The notes under the pieces: model-generated
Seen by the model: only the letters and a program-made list of their open reading frames with translations
What the model was told of the DNA's origin: nothing
Databases searched by the model: none
Assembly: GCF_000276665.1 (NCBI RefSeq)
Contig: NW_004955480.1
Span: forward strand, 9,494,297-9,558,296
DNA from: Chinchilla lanigera
Lineage: Eukaryota; Chordata; Mammalia; Rodentia; Chinchillidae
Reading direction: 5' to 3'
DNA length: 64,000 nt
Position numbers and translations under genes: made by a program
Part shown: positions 1 to 11,359 of the stretch, one piece after another
Layout: each line of letters begins with the position of its first letter
Position numbering within the stretch: position 1 is the first letter of the stretch

Positions 1-1435
1 AGGAAAAATCAGAGTGCTCCCAAGTAGAATTATCCAATTAAATTATTCAATAAATTGAGAACTTTTCTAGCATGAAGTCAAAAGGTACAAGTAAAGACTG
101 ACATGTACTTATAATATACAAACAATTTTACAAATAAAAATACATTTCAGTCTTCCCTGGAAAAGCATAAAACCAAAGGACAGACCAGTCTTAACTTGGC
201 ATATTAAACTTGACAGTTGATTCACTTTGGCTTGGCAGTGCTGGAGTTCACAGGAAGTTGTGTGACTTTTATAAGTCTATTTTTACACTGACTTGATGAA
301 CAGTGAGATCTTAGCTTCAGCCACAGACATCAAAGCTCAGCTTTGCGGCTCGAACAGTAGAAAAAAAAGAAAAAGAAAAAGACACAGTCTCAAGGTGACT
401 ATCAAAGGGCATGTTCTATTTTTCCCCAAGAAATATTATTTATACTTTTATGTACAATGGAAAGAGACGGTAAACTAGGAAGAAAGAAAGCAAAGCAAGT
501 GAGCGAAAATGTAATAGGGAAGAAACTTAGGAAAGTTAAAGCTGATTTCATGATTCCTTCCAGGGAATGAAATAAAAATTATAACAACTCAATAGATATG
601 TTTGGAGTCATAGTCCAAATGTGCCAGAGTGAGAGAGATCTGTAAGCCACTCTGCACTGGACTATAGGATTGCCCAAGGCAGTCAGTGGTAGACAAATGA
701 TGGTGACAGTTTAAATCCAGGTGATCTAAAAACAAAGGGAGCATCAAAACCTGTCTCCAGCAGCTGTAACGAGCAGGTATAATGAGTGTTCAGTTATGGA
801 TTAACCACCTCTCCTTCTTCATACCTCATCTTTGCCCTTGAATCTAAACCTCCTGTAAACTTCTCCATCTGAAGGTCTTCTGTGAGTGGTGTTGAGGAGA
901 AAGAAGCAGTGATTCGTAATGGAGGCATGGTGAGAAAGGAGAAGTGTGAAAGGAGACAGGTCACTGCCTGTGTCTTCTCCTGCCCCTCTTTCCTCCCTCT
1001 GCTACAGCTACAATGTGTTTGCACCCTCTCCTCTGCATCACTTCCTCTCTTGCCTCCTAATCCTCTCCCTCCTTCATCTTCTTTGTTATTTTTTCCAAGA
1101 ACAAGCTTGGCTTCAGCTTTCTTTGGAGTATGTCTCTTCTGCTTGGCTTCTTCTGTGAGAAGGCTCTACCTCTACATCTTGCAAGAGCAGGCTGCTTCCT
1201 CTGTGACACTCTAAATTCAATGTCTGAATTCAAATCTCACCCCTTCAAAGTCATTTGTTATGTCGTGGTAAGAACATTTAACATAAAATCTTCTTACCTT
1301 ACAAATTTTTTAAGCATCAAATGCGTTGCCATTGGCCATTTTAGTGTTGTATAGCAGATCTAGTGGAACTTATTCATCTTACTTGACTGAAATTCTCTGC
1401 CCCTTGATTAATAACTCATTTCTTTCTCTCAGCCT
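1..1435. other. Unassigned sequence, no gene seen
   Basis: I recognise no repeat family or exon here. The stretch at about 955-1110 is pyrimidine-rich (CT-rich on the + strand) and gives open frames of up to 110 codons (882-1214). These are low-complexity, rich in Ser, Leu and Pro, and have no domain, so I treat them as chance. Confidence 0.5.
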
Positions 1436-1439
1436 AACT

Positions 1440-1862
1440 TGCAGTAATATTTAACACTTTTAATTTTATAAATTTTACTATGTTAGATAAGTGGAAACCT
1501 AGTATATGTCTTTTTGTGACTGTCTTATCTTACTTGGCATAATGTTTTCAGATTCATTCATACACTACAAATGGCATAATTTTCTTGTTTTTAAAGGTTA
1601 CATAGCACTTATATACCATATTTTGTGTATCTATTTATGTGTCAATTGACAGTTGAGTTGTTTCCACATCTTGACTATGAACATGGGACTGTGAATATCT
1701 CTTCAAAAATCCTGACTTTAATTTTTTTAAGTAAATACCCTGAAGATGAACAGCTGGACCATAAAATGTTTCTCTTTTTGACACACCATTTTGCATTCCC
1801 TTTAACACTATGCAAATACTTAAATTTCTTCAGTTTTTTCCAATACTTATTGCTTCTCTCAG
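1440..1862 (-). mobile_element. Old L1 fragment, ORF2 C-terminal region
   Basis: Read on the + strand this follows the reverse complement of the old mammalian L1 ORF2 3' portion: 'gtgactgtcttat', a degenerate 'gttgagttgtttccacatcttg' stretch, 'gaacatgggactgtgaatat', then 'ccattttgcattcc'. There are many stops and small indels, so no protein is encoded. It breaks off where the MaLR internal region begins near 1864. L1 sequence further upstream in the element resumes at 3628, so this is one L1 split by a later insertion, with some L1 sequence lost at the break. Confidence 0.7.
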
Positions 1863-1863
1863 G

Positions 1864-3283
1864 GTTGCTAAAGTCCTAACAGTTTCAGCACTGCTAAAAA
1901 CTCCAAGTCCAAATGCTTTTCTGAGATTTAAGGCAAAAATCTTAGCTGTGAGCCCCAAATGAAAAGACAGTTAAACACTTCCAACATACAATGGCACAAG
2001 ATAAATGTTCTCATTCCAAAAGGGATAAACAGTGGAGTAGAAAGGAACAGGTCTAAAACAAGTCCAAAATCCAGCAGGTCAAACATTAAGTCCTATAGTT
2101 CTGTGTACAACATCTGGGGTAATCTGTGGCAAGATATGGACTCTAAATGGCTTGGCTGGCTCTGCCTCTATGACAGTGCTGGTAGCTGTAGCTCCCATGA
2201 CTTCTCTTTTAGGTAGGCTCTGCTCCCTCACTGCAGTTTTCCTCAGGTGATCTGCCATGTTCTTGGCTTCTCCAACCTTCTAGGTTCTCCACTGCACCTT
2301 TGGCTTCACATTCACAGCTTCTTACACAGGCTTCTTAGCATGTTGTCTGACCTCACAGGCTTTCTGAAATCCAGGTGGAAGTCTTCCTGACCCTACAGTT
2401 CTTGGATTCTACAGGCACCAAAAACCAGCACCACATGAATGATGCCAAAGTCTGCCCTTGGTGAAGTAGTAACCAAAGTGCCTTCCTTTTGGCTGTAGAG
2501 GTCTAATGTAGGAGGTAAATGCCCGGATTGCTTGGCACTCTGACCCCAGTCTCAAGGAATAAATTCTCTAGGCTGTCACCATTCTGGAACACAGTGCTCT
2601 AAGGTTCTCTTCTCAAACAGTCTTTTACTTTTGCAATTTTGAGACAGTAAAGGGTGACAGTTCTGCTGGTTTTTATAATGCCCTCAGGCTATAGTTTTCA
2701 TTGTCCTGTTCCTTTTCAGTAAAAAAAAAAAAAAAAAAGTCCTCTGATCGTTCTTTGCAAGCCATAACATTACTGGAACTTTCCTTCAGACCAAACTCGA
2801 AATGTTTTAAATCATTCTGCTGGGCTTTTGCTCCTTATACTCAACATAGGTCTGGCAGAAGTCCCCAACAGTAGCCATACCATCATCTCAACATTAGACT
2901 GCCTTTAAATTTCTTCTGCCAGATTAATTAGTTAACTGCCATAAATCTCAATCTCAGGCAAAGTCTCTGGTACAAGAGAAAAATACAGGCCAATTTTCTG
3001 CCAAGGCATAACACACATGGTCTGGAGTTGAACAGCCAATGCAATCCTTGTTCCTAAATGAAACCTCCTGACCTTAGCCTTTACCAGATGAAATTCTATC
3101 AGCATTTTAGTCTTCTGAGTTTTTACCAGAATCTCTCACCAAGTACAGCTCACAGTATTCACTAAGGCTACTTCTTCAGCCAGCAAATCTTTCCAAACTC
3201 TTCCTGCAAACCAGTTCTAAATGTTCCTTAACCACATGGTCAAAGCCAGTCATGGTAATGAACCCATTCCTTATACCAAAATC
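1864..3283 (-). mobile_element. MaLR internal region, copy 1 of tandem duplication
   Basis: It aligns by eye to the internal part of the complete MaLR provirus at 9884-11359; the landmarks run in the same order from 'gctgtgagcccc' to a degraded primer site next to the LTR at 3284. The 3' LTR is absent: the low-coordinate edge abuts L1 directly. No open gag frame survives. An A-run lies at about 2719-2738. The primer-binding site on the minus strand (around 3266-3281) begins TGGTAT, a decayed form of the TGGTACCAGG seen at 11343-11357. Confidence 0.75.
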
Positions 3284-3615
3284 TGTCTTAGTTATTTTTT
3301 GTTGCTGAGACAAGTTAAGGTAAGAAAGGTTTATTTTGCTCACAGTTTGTAGAGGTTTAGAGCCACAGTCAACTGGCTCCAACACAGGTAGCATGACAGG
3401 GGGGCATCACAGAGGATAAATAGTTCATGGTGACATAGGTAGAAGGCAGTGAAACATTAAGCAGCAGCAGCAACAAGGCTGTCTTCTTTTTCTCCCTTTC
3501 TATTTCATCCAGGCTCCAAGACTACTGATTGGTGCTGCCCACACCCAGGGTTGGGCTTCTGTTAGCCACACCCATCTTTAGTCCCAATATCACACACCCT
3601 AATCCAGCATCACGC
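3284..3615 (-). mobile_element. MaLR LTR, copy 1, incomplete
   Basis: It starts with TGTCTTAG, the terminal sequence also seen at 11360 (TGTCTTAG) and, with one change, at 55843 (TGTCTTGG), and continues with 'aaggtttattttgctcacag', a reverse-complement MaLR LTR signature. The 100 bp or so that should end in ACA is missing (compare 11651-11751), so this proviral 5' LTR is truncated. It is followed by old L1 sequence from about 3628. Confidence 0.75.
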
Positions 3616-3627
3616 ACCCTGATCCAA

Positions 3628-3703
3628 CCACTTTATATATTTTGGAGATTAAGCTTTTATCAAATATATCACTTACAAATCTATCTACCATTCCATTGGT
3701 TGT
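3628..3703 (-). mobile_element. Old L1 fragment (continuation)
   Basis: 'tatatattttggagattaag' and 'ccattccattggttg' match the reverse complement of the L1 ORF2 block that lies upstream of the block at 1440-1862. This is probably the same L1 insertion, separated by the MaLR element and cut short by the sense-strand LTR at 3706. Confidence 0.65.
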
Positions 3704-3705
3704 TG

Positions 3706-4122
3706 CCATGGTTTGGACATGGTCTTAGTATCTTCCCCAAGAGTCTGTATGTTAAAAGCTTGATCCTCACTAAGGATATGTAGAAGGTAGTGGAACTTTT
3801 TACAAGTGGGGACTATACAGGGGTCCTTAGGTCATTAAGGCAGCTGCTGTCAAAAGAGACCGTGGTGACCCTTGTGGGACTGCTGAACTCTTTTGGAAGA
3901 ATGATGCTATAATCACAAATCTGAGTCTTCAATAACTCCTTAACTTCTAGTTTTGTAACATAATCCTTTATTTTCACACATGCTCCAAGGTGCCATCAGA
4001 CACTGATTAGAGGCAGATCCAATGTGCCAGACTGATCTTATACTTTCAGGCTTTAAAATTTTCACATAAATAAACATTATCTTCATAAAGTTACCATACT
4101 TAAGTATTTCATTATAGTAATA
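3706..4122 (+). mobile_element. MLT1/MST-like LTR, copy 1, cut by gap
   Basis: It begins 'tgccatggtttggacatgg' and ends in an AATAAA-like signal followed by 'aaagttaccatacttaagta', the degenerate MaLR pattern 'aaattacccagtctcaggta'. The 3' end runs into the N-run. In copy 2 the same LTR reaches its natural end, 'agactaatata', at about 6291. It sits inside the antisense L1, so it inserted after that L1. Confidence 0.6.
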
Positions 4123-4222
4123 NNNNNNNNNNNNNNNNNNNNNNNNNNNNNNNNNNNNNNNNNNNNNNNNNNNNNNNNNNNNNNNNNNNNNNNNNNNNNN
4201 NNNNNNNNNNNNNNNNNNNNNN
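4123..4222. other. Assembly gap (100 N)
   Basis: There are exactly 100 Ns, a common placeholder for a gap of unknown length. Its two edges fall inside the two copies of a tandem duplication, which probably explains why assembly failed here. Confidence 0.99.
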
Positions 4223-4275
4223 TATGCAAATACTTAAATTTCTTCAGTTTTTTCCAATACTTATTGCTTCTCTTA
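4223..4275 (-). mobile_element. Old L1 remnant at left edge of copy 2
   Basis: It is the duplicate of 1809-1862: 'tatgcaaatacttaaatttc' onward, an L1 ORF2 fragment too short to identify alone but fixed by its partner. Confidence 0.6.
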
Positions 4276-4276
4276 G

Positions 4277-5703
4277 GGTTGCTAAAGTCCTAAGAGTTTC
4301 TGTACTGCTGAAAGTCCAAGTCCAGATGCTTTTCTGAGATTTAAGGCAAAAATCTTAGCTGTGAGCCCCAAATGAAAAGACAGTTAAAACATTTCCAACG
4401 TACAATGGCACAATATAAATGTTCTCATTCCAAAAGGGATAAACAGTGGAATAGAAAGGAATAGGACTAAAACAAGTCCAAAATCCAGCAGGTTAAGCAC
4501 TAAGTCCTATAGTTCCGTGTACAACATCTGGGATAATCTGTGGCAAGATATGGACTCTAAATGGCTTGGCTGGCTCTGCCTCTATGACAGTGCTGGTAGC
4601 TGTAGCTCCCATGGCTTCTCTTTTAGGTAGGCTCTGCTCCCTCACTGTAGTTTTCCTCAGGAGATCTGCCATGTTCTTGGCTTCTCCAACCTTCTAGGTT
4701 CTTCACTGCACCTTTGGCTTCACATTCACAGCTTCTTACACAGGCTTCTTAGCATGCTGTCTGACCTCACAGGCCTTCTGAAATCCAGGTAGAAGTCTTC
4801 CTAACCCTACAACTCTTGGATTCTGCATGCACCTAAAACCAGCACCACGTGAATGATGCCAAAGTCTGCTCTTGGTGAAGTAGTAACCAAACTGCCTTCC
4901 TTTTGGCTGTAGAGGTCTAATGTAGGAGCTAAATGCCTGGATTACTTGGCACTCTGACCCCAATCTCAAGGAATAAGTTCTCTAGGCTGTCACCATTCTG
5001 GAACACAGTGCTCTAAGGCTCTCTTCTCAAAAGTCTTTTACTTTTGCAATTTTGAGGCAGTAAAGGGTGACAGTTCTGCTTGTTTTTGTGATGTCCTCAG
5101 GCTATCTTTTTCATTGTCCTGTTCCTTTTCAGTAAAAAAAAAAAAAAAAAAAAAAAAAAGTCCTCTGATCGTTCTTTGCAAGCCATAACATTACTGGAAC
5201 TTTCTTTCAGGCCAAACTTGAAATGTTTTAAATCATTCTGCTGGGCTCTTTGCTCTTTATACTCAACATAAGTCTGGCAGAACTCCCCAATAGTAGCCAT
5301 ACCATCATCTCAACATTAGACTGTCATTAAATTTCTTCTGCCAAATTAATTAGTTAACTGCCATAAATCTCAATCTCAGGCAAAGTCTCTGGGACAAGAG
5401 AAAAATACAGACCAATTTTCTGCCAAAGCATAACACACATGGTCTGGAGTCGAACAGCCAATCCAATCCTTGCTCCTAAATGAAACTTCCTGACCTTAGC
5501 TTTTACCAGATGAAATTCTATCAGCATTTTAGCCTTCTGAGTTTTGACCAGAATCTCTCACCAAGTACAGCTTACAGCATTCTAAGGCTACTTCTTCAGC
5601 CAGAAAATCTTTCCAAATTCTTCCTGCAAACCAGTTCTAAATGTTCCTGAACCACGTGGTCAAATGCAGTCATAGTAATGACCCCATTCCTTATACCAAA
5701 ACC
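4277..5703 (-). mobile_element. MaLR internal region, copy 2
   Basis: It is the partner of 1864-3283 and retains the same landmarks. Frames are broken throughout; the open stretches at 4736-4969 and 5097-5300 on the minus strand are remnants or chance. The A-run has grown to about 27 bp. Confidence 0.75.
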
Positions 5704-6032
5704 TGTCTTAGTTATTTTTTGTTGCTGAGACAAGTTAAGGTAAGAAAGGTTTATTTGGCTCACAGTATGGAGAGGTTTAGAATCACAGTCAACTGGCTCC
5801 AACACAGGTAGCATGGCCGGGGGTCATCACAGAGGATAAATAGTTCATGGTGAGGTAGGTAGAAGGCAGTGAAACATCAAGCAGCAGCAGCAACAAGACT
5901 GTCTACTTTTTCTCCCTTTGCATTTCATCCAGGCTCCAAGGCTACTGATTGGTGCTTCTCACACCCAGGGATGGGCTTCTGTTAGCCACACCCATCTTTA
6001 GTCCCAATATCACACACCCTAATCCAGCATCA
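5704..6032 (-). mobile_element. MaLR LTR, copy 2, truncated
   Basis: It starts TGTCTTAG at 5704 and ends at 'aatccagcatca', where a 272-bp deletion relative to copy 1 joins it directly to the 3' half of the sense-strand LTR. Confidence 0.75.
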
Positions 6033-6291
6033 GGAACTCTTTTGGAAGAATGATGCTATAATCACAAATCTGAGTCTTCAATAACTTCTTGACTTCTAGT
6101 TTTGTGACATAATCCTTTATTTTCACACATACTCTAAGGTGCCATCAGACCCTGATTAGAGGCAGATCCAATGTGGCAGACTGATCTTATACTTTCAGGC
6201 TTTAAAATTTCAAATAAATAAACTTATTATCTTCATAAAGTTACCATACTTAAGTATTTCATTATAGTAATAAAATAAGACTAATATAGTT
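6033..6291 (+). mobile_element. MLT1/MST-like LTR, copy 2, 5' half deleted
   Basis: It holds the 3' half of the LTR seen at 3706-4122, complete at its 3' end ('agactaatata' at about 6281-6291). L1 sequence resumes immediately after, marking the LTR boundary. Confidence 0.6.
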
Positions 6292-6640
6292 CCCTCTTTA
6301 CTCATTGAGCATTTCCTTTGCTCTACAGAAACTTGTCAGTTTGATGTAGTTCCACTTATTTTTTGGATATTTTTGCTGTGTTTCCTGTGATTTATCCTTG
6401 AAATAGTTATGAAACCCAATATCTGAAGATGTTCCTGTTTATTCCTAGGAATTTTATAGCTTTCATATTGATGTTTAAGTCTTTTATTCATTTTGAGTCG
6501 ATTATTTTTAAAGCATAAAACAAGGATTCATTTTCATCCTTTCATCCTTCATCCAGTTAACTTCCTGTGTATGGATTTATTTCTAGACTCCCTATTCTGT
6601 TCTATTGGTCTATTTGTTCACCTAGGAATTTTTTTTTCAT
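6292..6640 (-). mobile_element. Old L1 fragment, ORF2 middle region
   Basis: 'gcatttcctttgctctacag', 'gtttaagtcttttattcatt' and 'tctattctgttctattggtc' are reverse-complement L1 ORF2 landmarks in the correct order, continuing from the piece at 3628-3703. The frame is degraded. Confidence 0.75.
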
Positions 6641-8011
6641 TCATTCTGTGCGGAGGTGAGCAGTCAAAGTCAAGCTAGCTCCTTGCCTGCATTATGCTCT
6701 TTGTGACTGGATTGCCAGACATATCAGAGATTAAGACTGACAAGGTAGAAGACAATATTCTGGGCAGTTCTTTTGGAAAATTGACACATGGAATGTGAAA
6801 CCCATGCACATCTCTTCTGAGTAAAGCTGGAAATGGAAATTATCTTCCTGATGGTATAGCCCAGTGCTAGGATTGTGGCCTCCAGAATAAGGAATCCAAA
6901 TCTCCCCACTAGCTTCAGGAATTTGCTTTTCCAATTTTCTGGGATTCAGACACCTTTCAATTCTTTTCTGGTTTCTTACAAAGACAGTTTGTCAATAAAT
7001 TGTTGCTGAATGCATGCATTTGGTGGGATGAGGACTGGGAGCTTCTTATTCCATGTTTCTTTTTATGAAAGTTGAAAGTACATCATGTAATATGTTCTAT
7101 AACCATGAAAGTTATAAAAAATTACACAAGAAAATTGAGCACAGGATGGTTAGGGGAGGTAAGGCATTAATTCTAGATGTAGTTCTTAATTTGAGACCTA
7201 AAACAGTTCAAGGTCTAAAATATGTCTTCTTTTACCAGATAGGTATGGAAAAAAGCACTTTGTCTCTGGAAGGCTTATGATTTCTCCTGAGGCAGGCTTA
7301 AATGAAGACATAGGGCTTCTTAACACGTTGCACATGAAGTCTAGAGAATGACAGACTGGAGGATTTTCTCTGCTGAATTCCTCATTCTACCTCAAAGCTA
7401 GTATCTCCACATGCTGCAGGAGAAAACAGAAAAATGTGCAAATGTACCATCCCTTGCATGAGTGATTCACTAAATTCAGTAAGTTATGAACTTTTCTGAA
7501 TATGAGAGTGAAATGTCAATTCTTCTCTGTTAATTGTGTGTGATTATAAGCATTTTGAAACTGTGACTTGTAACTTGAAACTTGTTCCCTTCTCTTTTTC
7601 CTATCTAACCAGAAAATTTATTGTCTGTAACCCATTCCAGGTTGCATATACCGTTATGTGGGAGTATTTGAAATACAAACACAAATTATTTGATTGGTTT
7701 CTATGTCTTTTTAGCAAATTTCCTATTTCATTTTCTGTACCAACACTATCCATGTATCTATGATCAACCAAAGAGATTAGAAAATTGTAAATGATTTCTG
7801 CCCATAGATCTTCCATGACTTTGCTCCAACTAATCCTCCCTAAAATATATAAAATTGGGGGGTCCCCAAATTAAAAATAAAAAAAGTTAATATTTTGATA
7901 TGTAAAATATGATTTTAAATATCTTCAGTGGTTGAAGGACAATGATGGATATTTTAATGGTTCCATTTACCCAAGCTACAGGGTAATATCTAAATTTCAT
8001 AGTATCACATA
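6641..8011. other. Unassigned AT-rich sequence
   Basis: No family is recognised. 'aataaattgttgctgaatg' near 6993 resembles an L2/MIR 3' end but is too short to call. A short inverted repeat (AATTGGGG/CCCCAAATT) lies near 7853-7873. Open frames of up to 75 codons carry no motif. Confidence 0.4.
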
Positions 8012-8517
8012 TGTATGAAGGTTCTCCAGAGAAACAGGAACAATTATATTAATCATATATGTAAGAATCTCTTATATGTGTGAAGATATTTATTACATAT
8101 TGGTTCGTATGATGATTAAGAGGACTGAAAGGCCTCCTTAACTGGGGTCTGCATTCTGCGGTTTTAGGAAGAGTGGTGGTATAGCCAAAAGGCCTAAGAT
8201 GCAGAGAGTAGACAGTGTAAATTCTAGACTATGTCTGAAAGCCTGAGAGCTAAGATTGCTGGAAATAGAGGAAGATCAAAATCCCAGCTCTTGCAGTCAG
8301 GTAAAGGTAATTCAACCTTCTGATTTTCATACTTTTCAGACACTCAACAGATTGTATGATACTCACTCATATTGGGGAGGCCCATCTGCTTTACTCGGTC
8401 TACCAATTCAAATGCTAATCTCTTCTCAAAACATCAGGGACACACCCAGAAAAAATGTGAAACCAATATCCAGACATTCGCTGCCCTAATCAAATAAAAA
8501 CATTAAATTTACCATCA
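8012..8517 (-). mobile_element. MaLR-type LTR
   Basis: It starts TGTATGAAGG followed by 'ttctccagagaaacaggaac', the reverse-complement 3' terminus typical of ORR1-like mammalian LTRs. Later come 'catctgctttactcggtcta', 'caaatgctaatctcttctca' and 'acacacccagaaaaa', all landmarks of the same LTR. It ends near 'aaatttaccatca'. No internal sequence follows, so it is a solo LTR. Confidence 0.7.
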
Positions 8518-8663
8518 AACCCTACATTACATAGATCGTAATAGTTGTCAGGGTCCAATTGCATATTACTAACTTTATATTCCTAGTCCCCATGTTACCA
8601 GCCGTATATTCCTGTCTCTACCCTGTGTTTATTTCAATCCTACTTTCATACTTAAAAACCTTA

Positions 8664-8668
<5 letters not shown>

Positions 8669-8696
<28 letters not shown>
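8669..8696. repeat. (CA)14 microsatellite
   Basis: An uninterrupted CA dinucleotide run, likely length-variable. Confidence 0.95.
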
Positions 8697-8698
<2 letters not shown>

Positions 8699-8699
8699 A

Positions 8700-9015
8700 C
8701 TTCTTCCTTCATTTTACATTGTTTATTAATCCTGGAATATCTACACAAAGCATTTTCTCCTCTGTGAAGCCATCTTTGATACTTACAAGCAGTGATCATA
8801 CCTGGTAACTTTACTTTTCCCCAATATGCAGCGGAATTTCCCACCACTGCACTTACAGGATTCTGTAGTTTCACAGATACCTGAACCTTCTTCCTACACA
8901 CTACCATTTGGTACCCTCATTAAAGTCAAAGGTCATATCCCGTGGGTCTCTTTCATGTCATTGCATAGCACATTGTCTGGAGCAGAATAGGTTTCCAATA
9001 AGTAATAGCTTTTCT
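8700..9015 (+). mobile_element. L2 3' end remnant
   Basis: 'ctctgtgaagccatctttga' resembles the L2 block 'cagtgaggccttccctga', and 'gcacattgtctggagcagaa' followed by 'ggtttccaataagtaatag' resembles the L2 3' terminus 'cagtgcctggcacatagtaggtgctcaataa'. It is ancient and diverged. Confidence 0.55.
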
Positions 9016-9179
9016 AATAGCTCCCTTGTATAACTTTAAAGTAAGACCATAAAATACATATGGACCATTCTAGGTTTAGGAAAGAAATAGATGAAAAATT
9101 AGGATTGATTTGCACTTAGATGGGACGCTCATGGGTACTATAATGGAGAAGACTATGAGGGAGAAAAAGCTAGCATATG

Positions 9180-9485
9180 TTCATAATTTCATTTTCAATT
9201 ATTTTTACATAAAATATATATTATACATTCACTATATGTAATATTCTTCACTGACCTTTTTTCACTTAAAATATATCTTCAAGCTTATTATCATTGTATA
9301 AACAGTCCCCTTAATTTTAATAACTTGAATTCCACTAAATGATTTTACATGAATTTATTTAAACAGTGTCTCACTGATGGACACTCAGGCTGTTCCCAAT
9401 CAGCTGTAAGTGTTCACATGTGTTTATAGACACACACACATAAAATTGCAAGCACCTGGTGATGTATTTGCTGAAAAATGGGATT
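9180..9485 (-). mobile_element. Old L1-like remnant
   Basis: 'cactgatggacactcaggct' and 'gttcccaatc' are the diverged reverse complement of the L1 block 'ttgatggacatttgggttgtttccaa'. The AT-rich run before it is consistent with an old L1 3' region. It ends next to the MaLR provirus. Confidence 0.5.
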
Positions 9486-9492
9486 ATTGCAT

Positions 9493-9883
9493 TGTCATAT
9501 TTACTTTGCTGTCATTGATGAGACAAAATACATGACACTCAAAATTAAAGCTGGAAAGTTTTATTTAGCTCACAGGTTGTAGAAGTTTCAGTCCATAATC
9601 AGCTGGCTCCAAGGCAGGGTGGAGTGGAACAGAGGCAACCGTTCATGGCAGCAGAAAAGAGCAGGAGCAAAAAAACAAAAGGGGCAAAAAAGGAGAAGCA
9701 AGCCTCTTTTCTTCCTTTAGATTATGTGCAGGCTACTTGCCCTAGGGAGGGTGTATTACTCATAACACCAATCCTAGAACTAGACAATGAACCAATCACA
9801 AACTCTAGATTCAATCACCTCCAAAAAGTACGCCCCTTTGACTGCATGAGGCTTTGGGAGGACACACAGACACAAAACATGAC
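9493..9883 (-). repeat. 3' LTR of MaLR provirus
   Basis: A 391-bp terminal repeat matching 11360-11751 by eye, with shared 'gcatgaggctttgggaggac' and 'tttatttagctcacag' type landmarks. It reads TGTC...ATGACA on the + strand. Visible differences from the other LTR indicate an old insertion. Confidence 0.85.
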
Positions 9884-11359
9884 ATTCTGCATGTGACTCC
9901 CAAAGAATCATGTACATCACCTTATGCTGAAGGCATTTAGTCCATCTCTAAGAGTTGCTGAAGTCATAACAGTTTCAGCATTGCTGAAAAGTCCAAGTCC
10001 CAAGTCTCTTCTGAGATGTAAGGCAAACTCCTAGCTGTGAGCCCCTGCACAAAAGAAAAGAAATTTAAACACTTCCAACCTTCAATGGCACAAGATACAA
10101 ATTAACATTCCAAAAGTTATAAACAGGGTTATACACAGGAACGGAGCCAAAGCAAGTACAAAATCCAACAAGCCAAACATTAAGTCCTATAGTTCCATAC
10201 ACAGCATCTGAGGCAGTCTGTGACAAGTTGCAAGCCCCAAAGGGCTTGGATGGCTTCCCTCTATGTCACTTCTGGTGGTTATAGTTTCAATGGCTTCTCT
10301 CTCCTGAGCTGGTTTTATTCCCTCCCGGCAGGTTTCCTCAGACTATCCATGTTCTTGGCTTCTCCAAACTTCTGGATTCTCCACTGCACCTTTGACTTCA
10401 CCCTCAGAGCTTTGCACGTTGCTCTCTGAGGGACACAGTGCCTGATTCCCAGGCCTTCTGAAACTGAGGTGGAAGCCTTCTTAACCCCACAACTCTTATG
10501 TTCTGCATATGCTTAAAACCAGTGCCACATGGATGATGCCAAGGTCTGCTGCCAGCTGTAGTAGTAGCCAGGCTTTCTTTTTTCTTGCTTGTAAGGCTGG
10601 AGTGCCTGGATCTCTGGCCACTCAATCCAATTCTGAGGAACAATTTCTGAGGAACATGGTGAAGCTGCCACCACCATTCTGTACCTGGTCCTCTGGGGAT
10701 TTCTTCTCAAAGCAAAATATTTCACTTTTACAATTTTGAGGCTGTGTTGAGTGGAGTTCCACTGCTCTCTGTGATGCCTGCAGGCCATCTTTCCTATGTC
10801 CTATTCCTTCTCAGCAATAAAGATCTACTCTGCTTTACCTTTGCAGTTCACAGCTTACTAGAGCTTCCTTTCTGTCATAACTCACAACATTTTAAATAAT
10901 TCTAATGGGTTCTTTGCTCTTGATTCTCAACATTGATCTGGCTAAAAGCCCCCAACAATAAACATACCACTGCCCCAACATTATACTGCCTTGAAATTTC
11001 TTCAGCCCAATGAAGCTGTCTGTCACCCTAAATTTTTGTCTGAAGCAAAGTCTCTGGACACAAGTGAAATGCAGATAAACTTTCTGCCATGCTATAACAC
11101 ACATGGTCTTGAATCCAGCAGCCAATGCAGTTTTTTTGTCCCAGCAGAAACCTCCTGAGCCTGGTCTTTACTGGTTTTCTACTCTCCTGAGATCTGACCA
11201 GAATCTCCCACACACAGCAGCCTAAGGCATTCCAGCTCTACTTTCTCAGGCAATATCTTCAAATCTTTCCAAACTCTTCCAACAAGTTATTCCCAAAGGC
11301 TCTTGAAACACATGGTCAGGTATAGTCACAGCATTGACTCCAGCCCTGGTACCAAATTC
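9884..11359 (-). mobile_element. MaLR internal region
   Basis: It shares landmarks with 1864-3283 and 4277-5703, including 'gctgtgagcccc' at 10035. Frames of up to 92 codons are interrupted; no capsid or protease motif is legible. Confidence 0.75.
11343..11357 (-). promoter_or_regulatory. Primer-binding site, tRNA-Leu-like
   Basis: Immediately inside the proviral 5' LTR the minus strand reads TGGTACCAGGGCTGG. Its first ten bases fit the complement of the tRNA-Leu(UAA) 3' end including CCA, the primer type reported for ERVL/MaLR elements. The assignment is inferred from position and sequence. Confidence 0.65.

Larger units (their letters stand above)
1809..6272. repeat. Tandem duplication of a nested transposon block
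   Basis: Positions 1809-4122 and 4223-6272 align end to end in the same orientation. Sampled blocks differ by about 2.5% (2221-2340 against its partner) to about 9% (2341-2460 against its partner), mostly transitions. Copy 2 lacks 272 bp (copy 1 positions 3613-3884). The A-run is 18 bp in copy 1 (about 2720) and about 27 bp in copy 2 (about 5133-5159). Both copies contain the same L1/MaLR/LTR nesting, so duplication followed all three insertions. The duplicated unit may extend into the gap. Confidence 0.9.

Noticed and set aside
882..1214. 110-codon open frame in a CT-rich stretch
   Set aside because: Low-complexity composition removes stop codons; no domain, and another frame is open over the same bases.
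4123..4222. Sequence gap considered as a biological feature
   Set aside because: Exactly 100 Ns is an assembly placeholder.
7853..7873. Palindrome-like AATTGGGG/CCCCAAATT
   Set aside because: Too short, with a G-run in the loop; no adjoining T-run or gene to suggest a regulatory or terminator role.
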